From the NCBI GenBank assembly GCA_036563805.1, contig DATCLS010000004.1, positions 12,910-76,909 of the forward strand: a stretch of 64,000 nt of DNA, in the 5' to 3' direction. The notes under the pieces were generated by a model. It searched no databases. It was not told where the DNA came from and saw nothing but the letters and a program-made list of their open reading frames with translations. This DNA is from DATCLS01 sp036563805 (GTDB taxonomy: Bacteria; Actinomycetota; Acidimicrobiia; Acidimicrobiales; VFJN01). The position numbers and the translations under genes are program-made. Of this stretch, positions 32,682 through 40,727 are shown piece by piece. The number at the start of each line of letters is the position of its first letter. Position 1 is the first letter of the stretch.

Positions 32682-33520
32682 GACGCGCCCGCCTCCTCGG
32701 GTTCGGCCGCCTCGGACTCGACCCCGTCCTCGGCCGCCTCGGCCTGCTGCTCGGCCAGCCAGTCCTCGTACTCGGCCTCGGGGACGACCCGCACCGTGTA
32801 GCTCATCCGCCAGTGGTCGAGTCCGCAGAACTCGGCGCACCGCCCGACGTACTCACCGGTCTCGGTCGGGGTGACGTCGATCTCGTTGTCGACACCGGGG
32901 ATCAGGTCGCGCTTGGACAGGAAGTCGGGCACCCAGAACGCGTGGTTGACGTCGCTGGTGCGCAGGACGAGGCGGGACGGCCGGCCCACCGGGAGGACCA
33001 GCTCGGGCGGCTCGCCCGGCTCGCCGGTGACGACCACGTCCTCGTCCTCGTAGACGAACTGCCAGGACCACTGGAACCCGACGACCTCGACCACGGCGGC
33101 CGGATCCGGATCGACGCGCGTGACGTCGTCCTCGGTGGCGACGCTGAACCCGAACAGCACGGCCACGATCACCACCGGCAGGGTCGTGTAGGCGATCTCG
33201 AGCGGGATGTTGTAGGGCCGCTGACTGGGGAGCGGCTCGTCGTCCTCGGCAGCGTCGCCCCCGGCCCGACCGCTCTTGGGTCGCCGACACCGGTAGCGCA
33301 CGAGCACGTAGACGATCAGCCCCCAGACGAGCAGGGCGACGCCGATGGCGGTGAGGAAGAAGCCCTGCCACAGCGCTGTGATGCTGTCGCCCTGCTCGGA
33401 CTTCGACTCGGGCGCCCCGAACGTCGGCAGGTCGCAGCCGGCCAGCACGGCCAAGGTGGCCGCCAGCAGCACGAGCCGCCTCGAGCCCGGGAAGGGGCGC
33501 ACGCGGCGACCGTACCGCAT
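32678..33520 (-). CDS. ctaC: Cytochrome c oxidase subunit II (lipoprotein)
   Basis: CuA-bearing subunit, 280 residues. It starts at ATG 33520 with a lipoprotein signal ending LAVLAGC, two membrane helices (FFLTAIGVALLVWGLIVYVL, IPLEIAYTTLPVVIVAVLF) and a cupredoxin domain. The CuA site is CAEFCGLDHWRM with an upstream His in SDVNHAFWVPDF. An acidic tail follows. Lgt in this window would lipidate it. Confidence 0.96.
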   Translation of the reverse strand: MRYGRRVRPFPGSRRLVLLAATLAVLAGCDLPTFGAPESKSEQGDSITALWQGFFLTAIGVALLVWGLIVYVLVRYRCRRPKSGRAGGDAAEDDEPLPSQRPYNIPLEIAYTTLPVVIVAVLFGFSVATEDDVTRVDPDPAAVVEVVGFQWSWQFVYEDEDVVVTGEPGEPPELVLPVGRPSRLVLRTSDVNHAFWVPDFLSKRDLIPGVDNEIDVTPTETGEYVGRCAEFCGLDHWRMSYTVRVVPEAEYEDWLAEQQAEAAEDGVESEAAEPEEAGAS

Positions 33521-33649
33521 CGGACCCCGGCGACGACCGACTTCCGGCCGGACGCGTTCGACGGCCACCTCCGACGTCTTCCCGGGCGGCGCTCCGACGA
33601 TTCGCCGATCGCCTGCCGACGATCCGCCGATCATCCGCCCCCGCCGGGG

Positions 33650-33676
33650 TTGGCTGTCACAGGGCGCGGGTAGCCT
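33650..33676 (+). promoter_or_regulatory. Candidate promoter of mfd
   Basis: TTGGCT, 15-bp spacer, TAGCCT, with ATG 33688 only 12 nt after the -10, so the transcript would be nearly leaderless. The spacer is shorter than ideal. Confidence 0.35.
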
Positions 33677-33687
33677 GCGAGATCGCC

Positions 33688-36600
33688 ATGAACCCCGCCC
33701 CCGCACCCGCTGGGGCGCGCCACCGCGCGCCCGACGACACCGCCACGCCGCTGCGCGAGCTGCCGGGGTTGCTGCGCGACGAGCCGTCCCTGGGCCAGGT
33801 GCTCGGGCGCACGACCGCCACCCTGGCGGTCACAGAGTCGGCCCGGGCGCTCGTCACCGCCGGCCTGACCGAGCTGTCCAGCCGCCGCCCGGTCGTGCTG
33901 GCCGTGCCGACGTCGACCGAGGCCGAGCGGCTGGCCCACGACGTCGCCGCCTACCTGGGCGACGAGGCCGTCGAGCTGTTCCCGGCGTGGGAGACGCTGC
34001 CGTTCGAGCGGGTCAGCCCGGGCGTCGAGACGATGGGGCGCCGGCTGCGGGTCCTGTGGCGGCTCCGCAAGCCCGAGCGGGCGCCGCGGGTGGTGGTGGC
34101 GTCGGTGCGGGCGCTCGTGCAGCGCCTCGGCCCCCACGTGGGCGAGGTCGAGCCGCTGATCGTCCGGCCGGGCCAGCAGCTCGACCGCGACACCGTGGTC
34201 GGCGACCTGGTGGCGGCCGGCTACCGCCGCGAAGACATGGTCGAGCACCGGGGCGAGGTGGCGGTGCGGGGGTCGATCGTGGACGTGTTCCCGTCGACGG
34301 CCGACCGGCCCGTCCGCATCGACCTGTGGGGCGACGAGGTCGACCGGCTGACCGAGTTCTCGGTGGCCGACCAGCGCTCGACGGGCGACCTGGCCGAGGT
34401 GGCGATCTTCCCCTGCCGCGAGCTGCTGCCGACGCCCGAGGTGCGCGAGCGGGCCGAGCGGCTGGTGGGGCTCGAGCCGTGGGGCCGCGAGCAGTGGGAG
34501 CGCCTGGCCCAGGGCCTGCACTTCGACGGCATGGAGTCGTGGCTGCCCTGGCTGACCGAGGACGAGCACGTGCTGCTCGACGTGATCGGCGACGACGCCC
34601 AGGTCCTGCTGTGCGAGCCCCGGCGCATGCGCGACCGGGCGGCCGACCTGTTGGCCGAGGAGGCCGACCTGGCCGCCACCCTGGCCTCGACCTGGGGCGC
34701 GCAGGGCGAGTTCCCGCGCCTCCACCTCGACTTCGACCGGCTGCTGGCCCGTACGCAGGCCCCGGCTTGGCACCTGATCGGCGTGCCCGACCGGCCCGAC
34801 ACGCCGCAGGTCGAGGCCTCGGGGTGGGATCCGGTGGTCGGCGACGGCACGGCCCTGCTGCAGCGGCTGGGCCAGCTGAGTCGCGAGGGCTACCGCATCG
34901 TGGTGGGCGCCGACGGCGACGGCTCGGCGGCCCGGGTCCGCGACCTGCTGGCCGGCGAGGGCATCACGGCCGAGGTGGTGGTGTGCCCGCTCGAGCGGGG
35001 CACGGTCCTGCGGGCGGTCAAGCTGGCAGTGCTCGCCGAGTCCGACCTGACGGGCCGGCGCCGCGCCCACCGCCGGGCCCGCCCCCGGCGGCGCGACGCC
35101 GAAGGCTTCTTCGACGACCTCAAGGTCGGCGACTACGTCGTCCACCACCAGCACGGGGTGGCCCGCTACGGCGGCATGGTCAAGCGGTCGATCGGCGGCG
35201 TCGAGCGCGACTACCTGTTGCTCGAGTACAAGGGCGACGACAAGCTCTACGTCCCGTCCGACCAGATCGACGCCGTCCGCCACTACACGGGCGGCGACGC
35301 CCCCAGCCTCAGCCGGCTCGGCGGCGACGGCTGGCAGAAGACCAAGGCGCGGGTGCGGGCGGCGGTGGCCGAGATCGCCCAGGAGCTGGTCGTCCTCTAC
35401 CAGAAGCGGCTGGCCGAGACCGGCCACGCCTTCCCGCCCGACACGCCGTGGCAGCGCGAGCTGGAGGACGCCTTCCCCTACCAGGAGACGCCCGACCAGC
35501 TGAAGGCGATCGCCGACGTCAAAGCCGACATGGAGTCACCCCAGCCGATGGACCGCCTGGTGTGCGGCGACGTCGGCTTCGGCAAGACCGAGGTGGCCAT
35601 CCGGGCGGCGTTCAAGGCGGTGCAGGACGGCAAGCAGGTGGCGGTCCTGGTGCCGACGACGCTACTGGCCCAGCAGCACTTCCAGACGTTCAGCGACCGG
35701 TTCGCCGGCTACCCGGTGCGGGTCGAGGTGCTGTCGCGTTTCCTCACCCCGGGCCAGGCCCGCAAGGTCGCCCAGGGCCTCGAGTCGGGCGAGGTCGACG
35801 TCGTGGTCGGCACCCACCGGCTGCTGTCGCCCGACATCCGGTTCAAGGACCTGGGCCTGCTGGTCGTCGACGAGGAGCAGCGCTTCGGCGTCACCCACAA
35901 GGAGATGATCAAGCAGCTGCGCACCAACGTCGACGTGCTCACGCTGACCGCCACCCCCATCCCGCGGACGCTGGAGATGAGCCTGACCGGCATCCGCGAC
36001 CTCACGCTGCTGCACACGCCGCCGGCCGAGCGCCAGCCGATCCTCACCTACGTGGGCGAGTACGACGACCGGGCCGTCGCCGAGGCCATCCGGCGCGAGC
36101 TGTTGCGCGAGGGCCAGGTGTTCTTCGTGCACAACCGCGTGCAGGACATCGAGCAGGTCGCCGCGCACGTCCGCGAGCTGGTGCCCGAGGCCCGGGTGGC
36201 GATCGCCCACGGCCAGATGGACGAGGGGTCGCTCGAGAAGGTCGTGCTCGACTTCTGGGAGGGCGAGTACGACGTCCTCGTCTGCACGACGATCATCGAG
36301 TCGGGCATCGACATGCCGACCGTCAACACGCTGGTGGTCGACCGGGCCGACCTGCTCGGCCTCGGCCAGCTCCACCAGATCCGGGGGCGGGTGGGCCGGT
36401 CGGGCCAGCGGGCCTACGCCTACCTGTTCCATCCCCGCGACCGGGCCCTCACCGACGAGGCCTACGAGCGGCTCAAGACGATCGGCGAGGCCACCGAGCT
36501 GGGCTCGGGCTTCAAGATCGCCATGCGCGACCTCGAGATGCGGGGCGCCGGCAACCTGCTCGGCACCGGCCAGTCCGGCCACATCGCGGCCGTCGGCTAC

Positions 36601-37134
36601 GACCTGTACTGCCAGATGGTGAGCGAGGTGGTGGCCGAGCTGAAGGGCGAGCAGGTGCGCGAGCCGGCCGAGATCAAGCTCGACCTGCCGCTCGACGCCA
36701 ACCTGCCGCCCGACTACATCCCCAAGGAGGAGCTGCGGCTCGAGGCCTACCGGCGGCTGGCCGCCGTCACCTCCGACGAGCAGGTGGCCGACATCCGGGC
36801 CGAGTGGGAGGACCGCTACGGCGCCGTGCCCGACATCGCCGAGGCGCTGCTCGACGTGGCCCGCCTGCGGGCCGAGTGCGCCCGCATCGGCCTGCGCGAG
36901 GTCAACGTCACCAAGCGCACCGGCATCGGGGCCGCCGTGTGGGTGGCCCGGCTCGCCCCGGTCAAGCTCAAGGTGTCCGAGGAGATCCGCCTCAAGCGGG
37001 TGGCGCCCCAGGCCATCTACAAGCCCGACCTCGGCCAGCTGCTGGTGCCGGTCAAGGGGGGTCGGGGCGTGGCCATCGAGCTGGTCGAGCTGCTCGGCCG
37101 GCTGTTCCCCCGGCCGACCGACGAGGCGGCGTAG
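33688..37134 (+). CDS. mfd: Transcription-repair coupling factor
   Basis: DNA translocase that removes stalled RNA polymerase and recruits UvrA, 1148 residues. Domains in order: UvrB-like N-terminus (LAVPTSTEAERLAHDVAAYL, PAWETLPFERVSPGVETMGR), CarD-like RNAP-interaction domain (KVGDYVVHHQHGVARYGGMV), the two helicase lobes with Walker A VCGDVGFGKTEVAIRAAF, DEEQ box LLVVDEEQRFGVTHKE, TATPIPRTLEM, the TRG motif region, and the TRCF C-terminal domain (LPPDYIPKEELRLEAYRRLA). Length and order are standard. Confidence 0.98.
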   Translation: MNPAPAPAGARHRAPDDTATPLRELPGLLRDEPSLGQVLGRTTATLAVTESARALVTAGLTELSSRRPVVLAVPTSTEAERLAHDVAAYLGDEAVELFPAWETLPFERVSPGVETMGRRLRVLWRLRKPERAPRVVVASVRALVQRLGPHVGEVEPLIVRPGQQLDRDTVVGDLVAAGYRREDMVEHRGEVAVRGSIVDVFPSTADRPVRIDLWGDEVDRLTEFSVADQRSTGDLAEVAIFPCRELLPTPEVRERAERLVGLEPWGREQWERLAQGLHFDGMESWLPWLTEDEHVLLDVIGDDAQVLLCEPRRMRDRAADLLAEEADLAATLASTWGAQGEFPRLHLDFDRLLARTQAPAWHLIGVPDRPDTPQVEASGWDPVVGDGTALLQRLGQLSREGYRIVVGADGDGSAARVRDLLAGEGITAEVVVCPLERGTVLRAVKLAVLAESDLTGRRRAHRRARPRRRDAEGFFDDLKVGDYVVHHQHGVARYGGMVKRSIGGVERDYLLLEYKGDDKLYVPSDQIDAVRHYTGGDAPSLSRLGGDGWQKTKARVRAAVAEIAQELVVLYQKRLAETGHAFPPDTPWQRELEDAFPYQETPDQLKAIADVKADMESPQPMDRLVCGDVGFGKTEVAIRAAFKAVQDGKQVAVLVPTTLLAQQHFQTFSDRFAGYPVRVEVLSRFLTPGQARKVAQGLESGEVDVVVGTHRLLSPDIRFKDLGLLVVDEEQRFGVTHKEMIKQLRTNVDVLTLTATPIPRTLEMSLTGIRDLTLLHTPPAERQPILTYVGEYDDRAVAEAIRRELLREGQVFFVHNRVQDIEQVAAHVRELVPEARVAIAHGQMDEGSLEKVVLDFWEGEYDVLVCTTIIESGIDMPTVNTLVVDRADLLGLGQLHQIRGRVGRSGQRAYAYLFHPRDRALTDEAYERLKTIGEATELGSGFKIAMRDLEMRGAGNLLGTGQSGHIAAVGYDLYCQMVSEVVAELKGEQVREPAEIKLDLPLDANLPPDYIPKEELRLEAYRRLAAVTSDEQVADIRAEWEDRYGAVPDIAEALLDVARLRAECARIGLREVNVTKRTGIGAAVWVARLAPVKLKVSEEIRLKRVAPQAIYKPDLGQLLVPVKGGRGVAIELVELLGRLFPRPTDEAA

Positions 37135-37209
37135 CGAGGGCGTCGGGCCCGGCTCGGCGTCGGCTCCGGTCCACGTCTGCGGCGGCCCGGGGTTCGCCTC
37201 CTGTTCGGC

Positions 37210-37238
37210 TTGGGCCGGGTCGGGCCGTTGCTTAGGAT
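37210..37238 (+). promoter_or_regulatory. Promoter of the SurA-like lipoprotein gene
   Basis: TTGGGC (37210-37215), 17-bp spacer, TAGGAT (37233-37238). The start GTG 37247 falls at the expected transcription start, implying a leaderless mRNA. Confidence 0.5.
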
Positions 37239-37246
37239 CGGCGCTC

Positions 37247-37876
37247 GTGCTCGCACGACGCCTCACCCCCGTGCTCGCCCTCGCCGCGGTGGCCGGCCTC
37301 GCCGCATCCGGTTGCGCGTCCCAGGCCGTCGGCGTCCGGGTGGGCGACACCACGCTGTCGCAGGCCGACGTCATGGACGAGCTCGACGCCTGGGCCAACA
37401 ACGAAGCGCTGTTCCCGCCCGGCCAACCCATGGTGATCGAGGGCGACGCGGTGGGCAGCTACAGCCAGGAGTTCGTGGGGGACGTCCTGCTCCAGCGCAT
37501 CCGGTCCCTGGTGGCCGAGCAGATCCTCGAGGAGCGCGGCCTGGAGGTCACCGACGCCGACCGCGCCGACGCCGAGCGCGCCTTGTTGGACAGCGGGTTC
37601 CAGGGCGGGGCCCTCGACGGCTTCACGGACGACTATCGCGCCCGTCTGATCGACGACCAGGCCTACCTGAACGTCCTGGCCGAGGAGTTGGGACCGCAGG
37701 GCGCGAACGAGGCCTTGGCCGAGGCCGCCGCCACGACCGAGATCGAGGTGAACCCCCGGTTCGGCGACTGGGACGAGGACGAGCTGGCGGTGGCTCCGCC
37801 CGCCGGGCCCACGCCGCGTCCGGACGCGGCCGCCGGGGCGATGCCGGGCGCCACGGGGCCGGCGCCGGCGGGCTGA
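37247..37876 (+). CDS. SurA N-terminal-domain lipoprotein
   Basis: A 209-residue exported lipoprotein: signal peptide with lipobox LAASGC (Cys near residue 24), then a SurA_N-like chaperone domain (VRVGDTTLSQADVMDELDAW, LVAEQILEERGLEVTDADRA, ERALLDSGFQGG) and a Pro/Ala-rich tail. No parvulin peptidyl-prolyl isomerase domain follows, so a holdase-type role is more likely than isomerase activity. It sits between mfd and mazG, the usual place for surA-like genes in actinobacteria. Confidence 0.8.
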   Translation: MLARRLTPVLALAAVAGLAASGCASQAVGVRVGDTTLSQADVMDELDAWANNEALFPPGQPMVIEGDAVGSYSQEFVGDVLLQRIRSLVAEQILEERGLEVTDADRADAERALLDSGFQGGALDGFTDDYRARLIDDQAYLNVLAEELGPQGANEALAEAAATTEIEVNPRFGDWDEDELAVAPPAGPTPRPDAAAGAMPGATGPAPAG

Positions 37877-37895
37877 GGCCGGGGTCCGTCCCGAC

Positions 37896-39344
37896 GTGAC
37901 CGGCGCACCCCACCGGCGTCCCCGGGTGGTGGTGTGCGGGCTCGGTCCCGCCGGGACCGACCTCGTCACCGCGGCCGCCCGCGACGCCATCGCCCGCATC
38001 CCCCACCGCTACCTGCGCACCACCCGCCATCCCGCCGCCCCCGTGGTCGGCGAGGCCGAGAGCTTCGACCACCTCTACGAGTCTGCCGCCACGTTCGACG
38101 ACGTCTACGCAGGCATCGTCGCCGCCCTGGTCGACGCGGCCACGACCCACGGCGAGGTGCTGTACGCCGTGCCGGGCTCGCCGGTGGTGGCCGAGCGGAG
38201 CGTCGAGCTGCTGGCCGTCGACGGTCGGGTCGACGTCGAGATCGTCCCGGCGCTGTCGTTCCTCGACCTTACCTGGGCCCGCCTGGGCGTCGACCCCCTG
38301 GCCGCCGGCGTGCGGCTGGTCGACGGCCACCGGTTCGGGACCGAGGCGGCGGGGGAGCGGGGGCCGCTGCTGGTCGCCCAGTGCGACCACCGCGACGTTC
38401 TGTCCGATGTGAAGCTGGCGATTGGCGAGGCGGTGGAGGCCACCGGAGGCGCCTCGGGCGGTCCCGGTGGCCCGGGCGGCCCGGGCGAGGTCCCGACCGT
38501 CACGATCCTCCAGCGGCTCGGCCTGCCCGACGAGACGATCCGCGAGGTCCCGTGGCCCGAGCTCGACCGCACCGTCGAGCCCGACCACCTGACCTCTGTC
38601 TGGGTGCCCCGGCTGGCGGCCCCGATCGCCGGGGAGGTGGCGGCGTTCGCCGACGTCGTCCGCCGCCTGCGGGCCGAGTGCCCCTGGGACCGGGAGCAGA
38701 CCCACCAGACCCTCCGCCGCCACCTGCTCGAGGAGGCCTACGAGGTGCTCGAGGCCATCGACCACCTCGACGTCGAGCGAGCGACCGGCTTCGAGGCCCT
38801 GGAGGAGGAGCTGGGCGACCTGCTGTTCCAGGTCGTCTTCCACGCCACGCTGGCGGCCGAGGAGGGGCAGTTCACGCTGGCCGACGTGGCCCGGGGGATC
38901 CACGACAAGCTCGTCCGCCGCCACCCCCACGTGTTCGGCGAGGCCGAGGCCACGACCGCGGACGAGCTGGCCGCCACCTGGGAGCGGATGAAGAAGGCCG
39001 AGAAGGGGCGGGACAGCGTCATGGACGGCATCCCGGCCACGCTGCCCGCCCTGCTCTACGCGCTGAAGGTCCAGAAGAAGGCGGCGTCGGAGGGGGTGGA
39101 CTGGCAGGAGCTGCTCGACGAGGGCGACGAGGGCGCCGACCCGGCCCCGGGTGCGGACGATCCCGCCAGCTCCGTCGGTTCCGCCGATCCCGCCGGTTCC
39201 GCCGGGCCCGGCGCCGCCGATCTGGGCCGCCGCCTGCTGGAGCTCGTGGCCGAGGCCGGGGCCGCGGGCGTCGACCCCGAGACCGAGCTGCGGCTGGCCG
39301 CCGAGCGCGTCCGTGACCGTTTTCGCGAGCGCAAACGCGGCTGA
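37896..39344 (+). CDS. mazG: TP-methylase/MazG fusion (YabN-like)
   Basis: A 482-residue two-domain protein. Residues about 8-225 are a tetrapyrrole-methylase-like domain (VVVCGLGPAGTDLVTAAARD, YAVPGSPVVAERSVELL, VPALSFLDLTWARLG), as in Bacillus YabN. Residues about 243-410 are a MazG nucleoside triphosphate pyrophosphohydrolase domain with metal-binding EEAYEVLEAID and LEEELGDLLFQVVFHA, plus TWERMKKAEKG. It removes non-canonical or excess NTPs. The methylase substrate is unknown. GTG 37896 lies 19 nt after the SurA-like stop. Confidence 0.93.
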   Translation: MTGAPHRRPRVVVCGLGPAGTDLVTAAARDAIARIPHRYLRTTRHPAAPVVGEAESFDHLYESAATFDDVYAGIVAALVDAATTHGEVLYAVPGSPVVAERSVELLAVDGRVDVEIVPALSFLDLTWARLGVDPLAAGVRLVDGHRFGTEAAGERGPLLVAQCDHRDVLSDVKLAIGEAVEATGGASGGPGGPGGPGEVPTVTILQRLGLPDETIREVPWPELDRTVEPDHLTSVWVPRLAAPIAGEVAAFADVVRRLRAECPWDREQTHQTLRRHLLEEAYEVLEAIDHLDVERATGFEALEEELGDLLFQVVFHATLAAEEGQFTLADVARGIHDKLVRRHPHVFGEAEATTADELAATWERMKKAEKGRDSVMDGIPATLPALLYALKVQKKAASEGVDWQELLDEGDEGADPAPGADDPASSVGSADPAGSAGPGAADLGRRLLELVAEAGAAGVDPETELRLAAERVRDRFRERKRG

Positions 39345-39434
39345 CCTGGGAGTTCGTCCGGGGAACATGCCCCCGCTCCCGCGGCCCCCACGTGTAACGT
39401 CAACCACACTGGTAACAGGAGCAACAGGCACCCC

Positions 39435-40727
39435 ATGTCCAGCATCGAGCACATCGTCGGGCGCGAGGTCCTCGACTCGCGCGGCAACCCCACCGTCGAG
39501 GTCGAGGTCTTCCTGGCCTCGGGGGCGGAGGGCCGCGCCATGGTGCCGTCCGGTGCCTCCACCGGGCAGTTCGAGGCCGTCGAGCTGCGCGACGGCGACG
39601 AGCGGTTCGGCGGCAAGGGCGTCATGGGGGCCGTGGGCCACGTCAACGACGAGATCCGCGAGGCGCTCGTCGGGTTTGAGGCGACCGAGCAGCGGGTGAT
39701 CGACACCCAGCTCATCGACCTCGACGGCACCGACAACAAGGGCCGGCTGGGCGCCAACGCCATCCTCGGCGTCTCGCTGGCCGTCGCCAAGGCCGCCGCC
39801 GACGAGCTGGGCCAGCCCCTGTACCGCTACGTGGGCGGCACCAACGCCCACGTCCTGCCGGTCCCCATGCTCAACGTGCTCAACGGCGGCGCCCACGCCG
39901 ACAACAACGTCGACCTGCAGGAGTTCATGATCATGCCCGTGGGGGCGGCCAGCTTCCGCGAGGCGCTGCAGTGGGGCGTCGAGACCTACCACGCCCTCCG
40001 GGCCGTGCTCCACGACCGCAAGCTGTCGACCGCCGTGGGCGACGAGGGCGGTTTCGCGCCCGACCTCGCTTCCAACGAGGAGGCCGTGCAGGTCCTCGTG
40101 CAGGCCATCGAGCGCGCCGGCTACACGCCGGGCGACGACATCGCGCTCGCGCTCGACGTGGCGTCCAGCGAGCTCTTCGTCGATGGCCGTTACCGGCTGG
40201 CGGGGGAGGGGCGCGACCTCACGCCGTCCGAGATGGTCGGTTTCCTGGGCGACCTGTGTGGGAACTACCCGATCGTGTCCATCGAGGACGGGTGCGCCGA
40301 GGAAGACTGGTCCGGCTGGGCCGAGCTGACCGCCGAGCTCGGCTCGAAGGTCCAGCTCGTTGGCGACGACCTGTTCGTGACCAACGTCGAGCGGCTGCAG
40401 CGCGGCATCGACGAAGGGGTCGCCAACAGCATCCTGGTCAAGGTCAACCAGATCGGCACGCTCACCGAGACCCTCGACACGGTCGGGCTGGCCACGCGGG
40501 TCGGCTACACGAGCGTGATGTCGCACCGGTCGGGCGAGACCGAGGACACGACCATCGCCGACCTGGCCGTCGCCACCAACTGCGGCCAGATCAAGACCGG
40601 CGCGCCCGCCCGCAGCGACCGGGTCGCCAAGTACAACCAGCTGCTGCGCATCGAGGACGACCTGGGTGAGGCCGCCGCCTTCCGCGGCCGCGCCGCGCTG
40701 GCCGTGCCGGGAGGCGGCGGCGGGTGA
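39435..40727 (+). CDS. eno: Enolase
   Basis: Converts 2-phosphoglycerate to phosphoenolpyruvate, 430 residues, normal length. Signatures: REVLDSRGNPTVEVEVFLAS, GASTGQFEAVELRDGD, metal-binding SIEDGCAEEDWSGW, catalytic LVKVNQIGTLTET and the enolase pattern SVMSHRSGETEDTTIADL. ATG 39435 follows CAGGAGCAACAGG. The stop overlaps the ftsB-like start (GTGA), a coupling typical of actinobacterial eno-ftsB. Confidence 0.98.
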   Translation: MSSIEHIVGREVLDSRGNPTVEVEVFLASGAEGRAMVPSGASTGQFEAVELRDGDERFGGKGVMGAVGHVNDEIREALVGFEATEQRVIDTQLIDLDGTDNKGRLGANAILGVSLAVAKAAADELGQPLYRYVGGTNAHVLPVPMLNVLNGGAHADNNVDLQEFMIMPVGAASFREALQWGVETYHALRAVLHDRKLSTAVGDEGGFAPDLASNEEAVQVLVQAIERAGYTPGDDIALALDVASSELFVDGRYRLAGEGRDLTPSEMVGFLGDLCGNYPIVSIEDGCAEEDWSGWAELTAELGSKVQLVGDDLFVTNVERLQRGIDEGVANSILVKVNQIGTLTETLDTVGLATRVGYTSVMSHRSGETEDTTIADLAVATNCGQIKTGAPARSDRVAKYNQLLRIEDDLGEAAAFRGRAALAVPGGGGG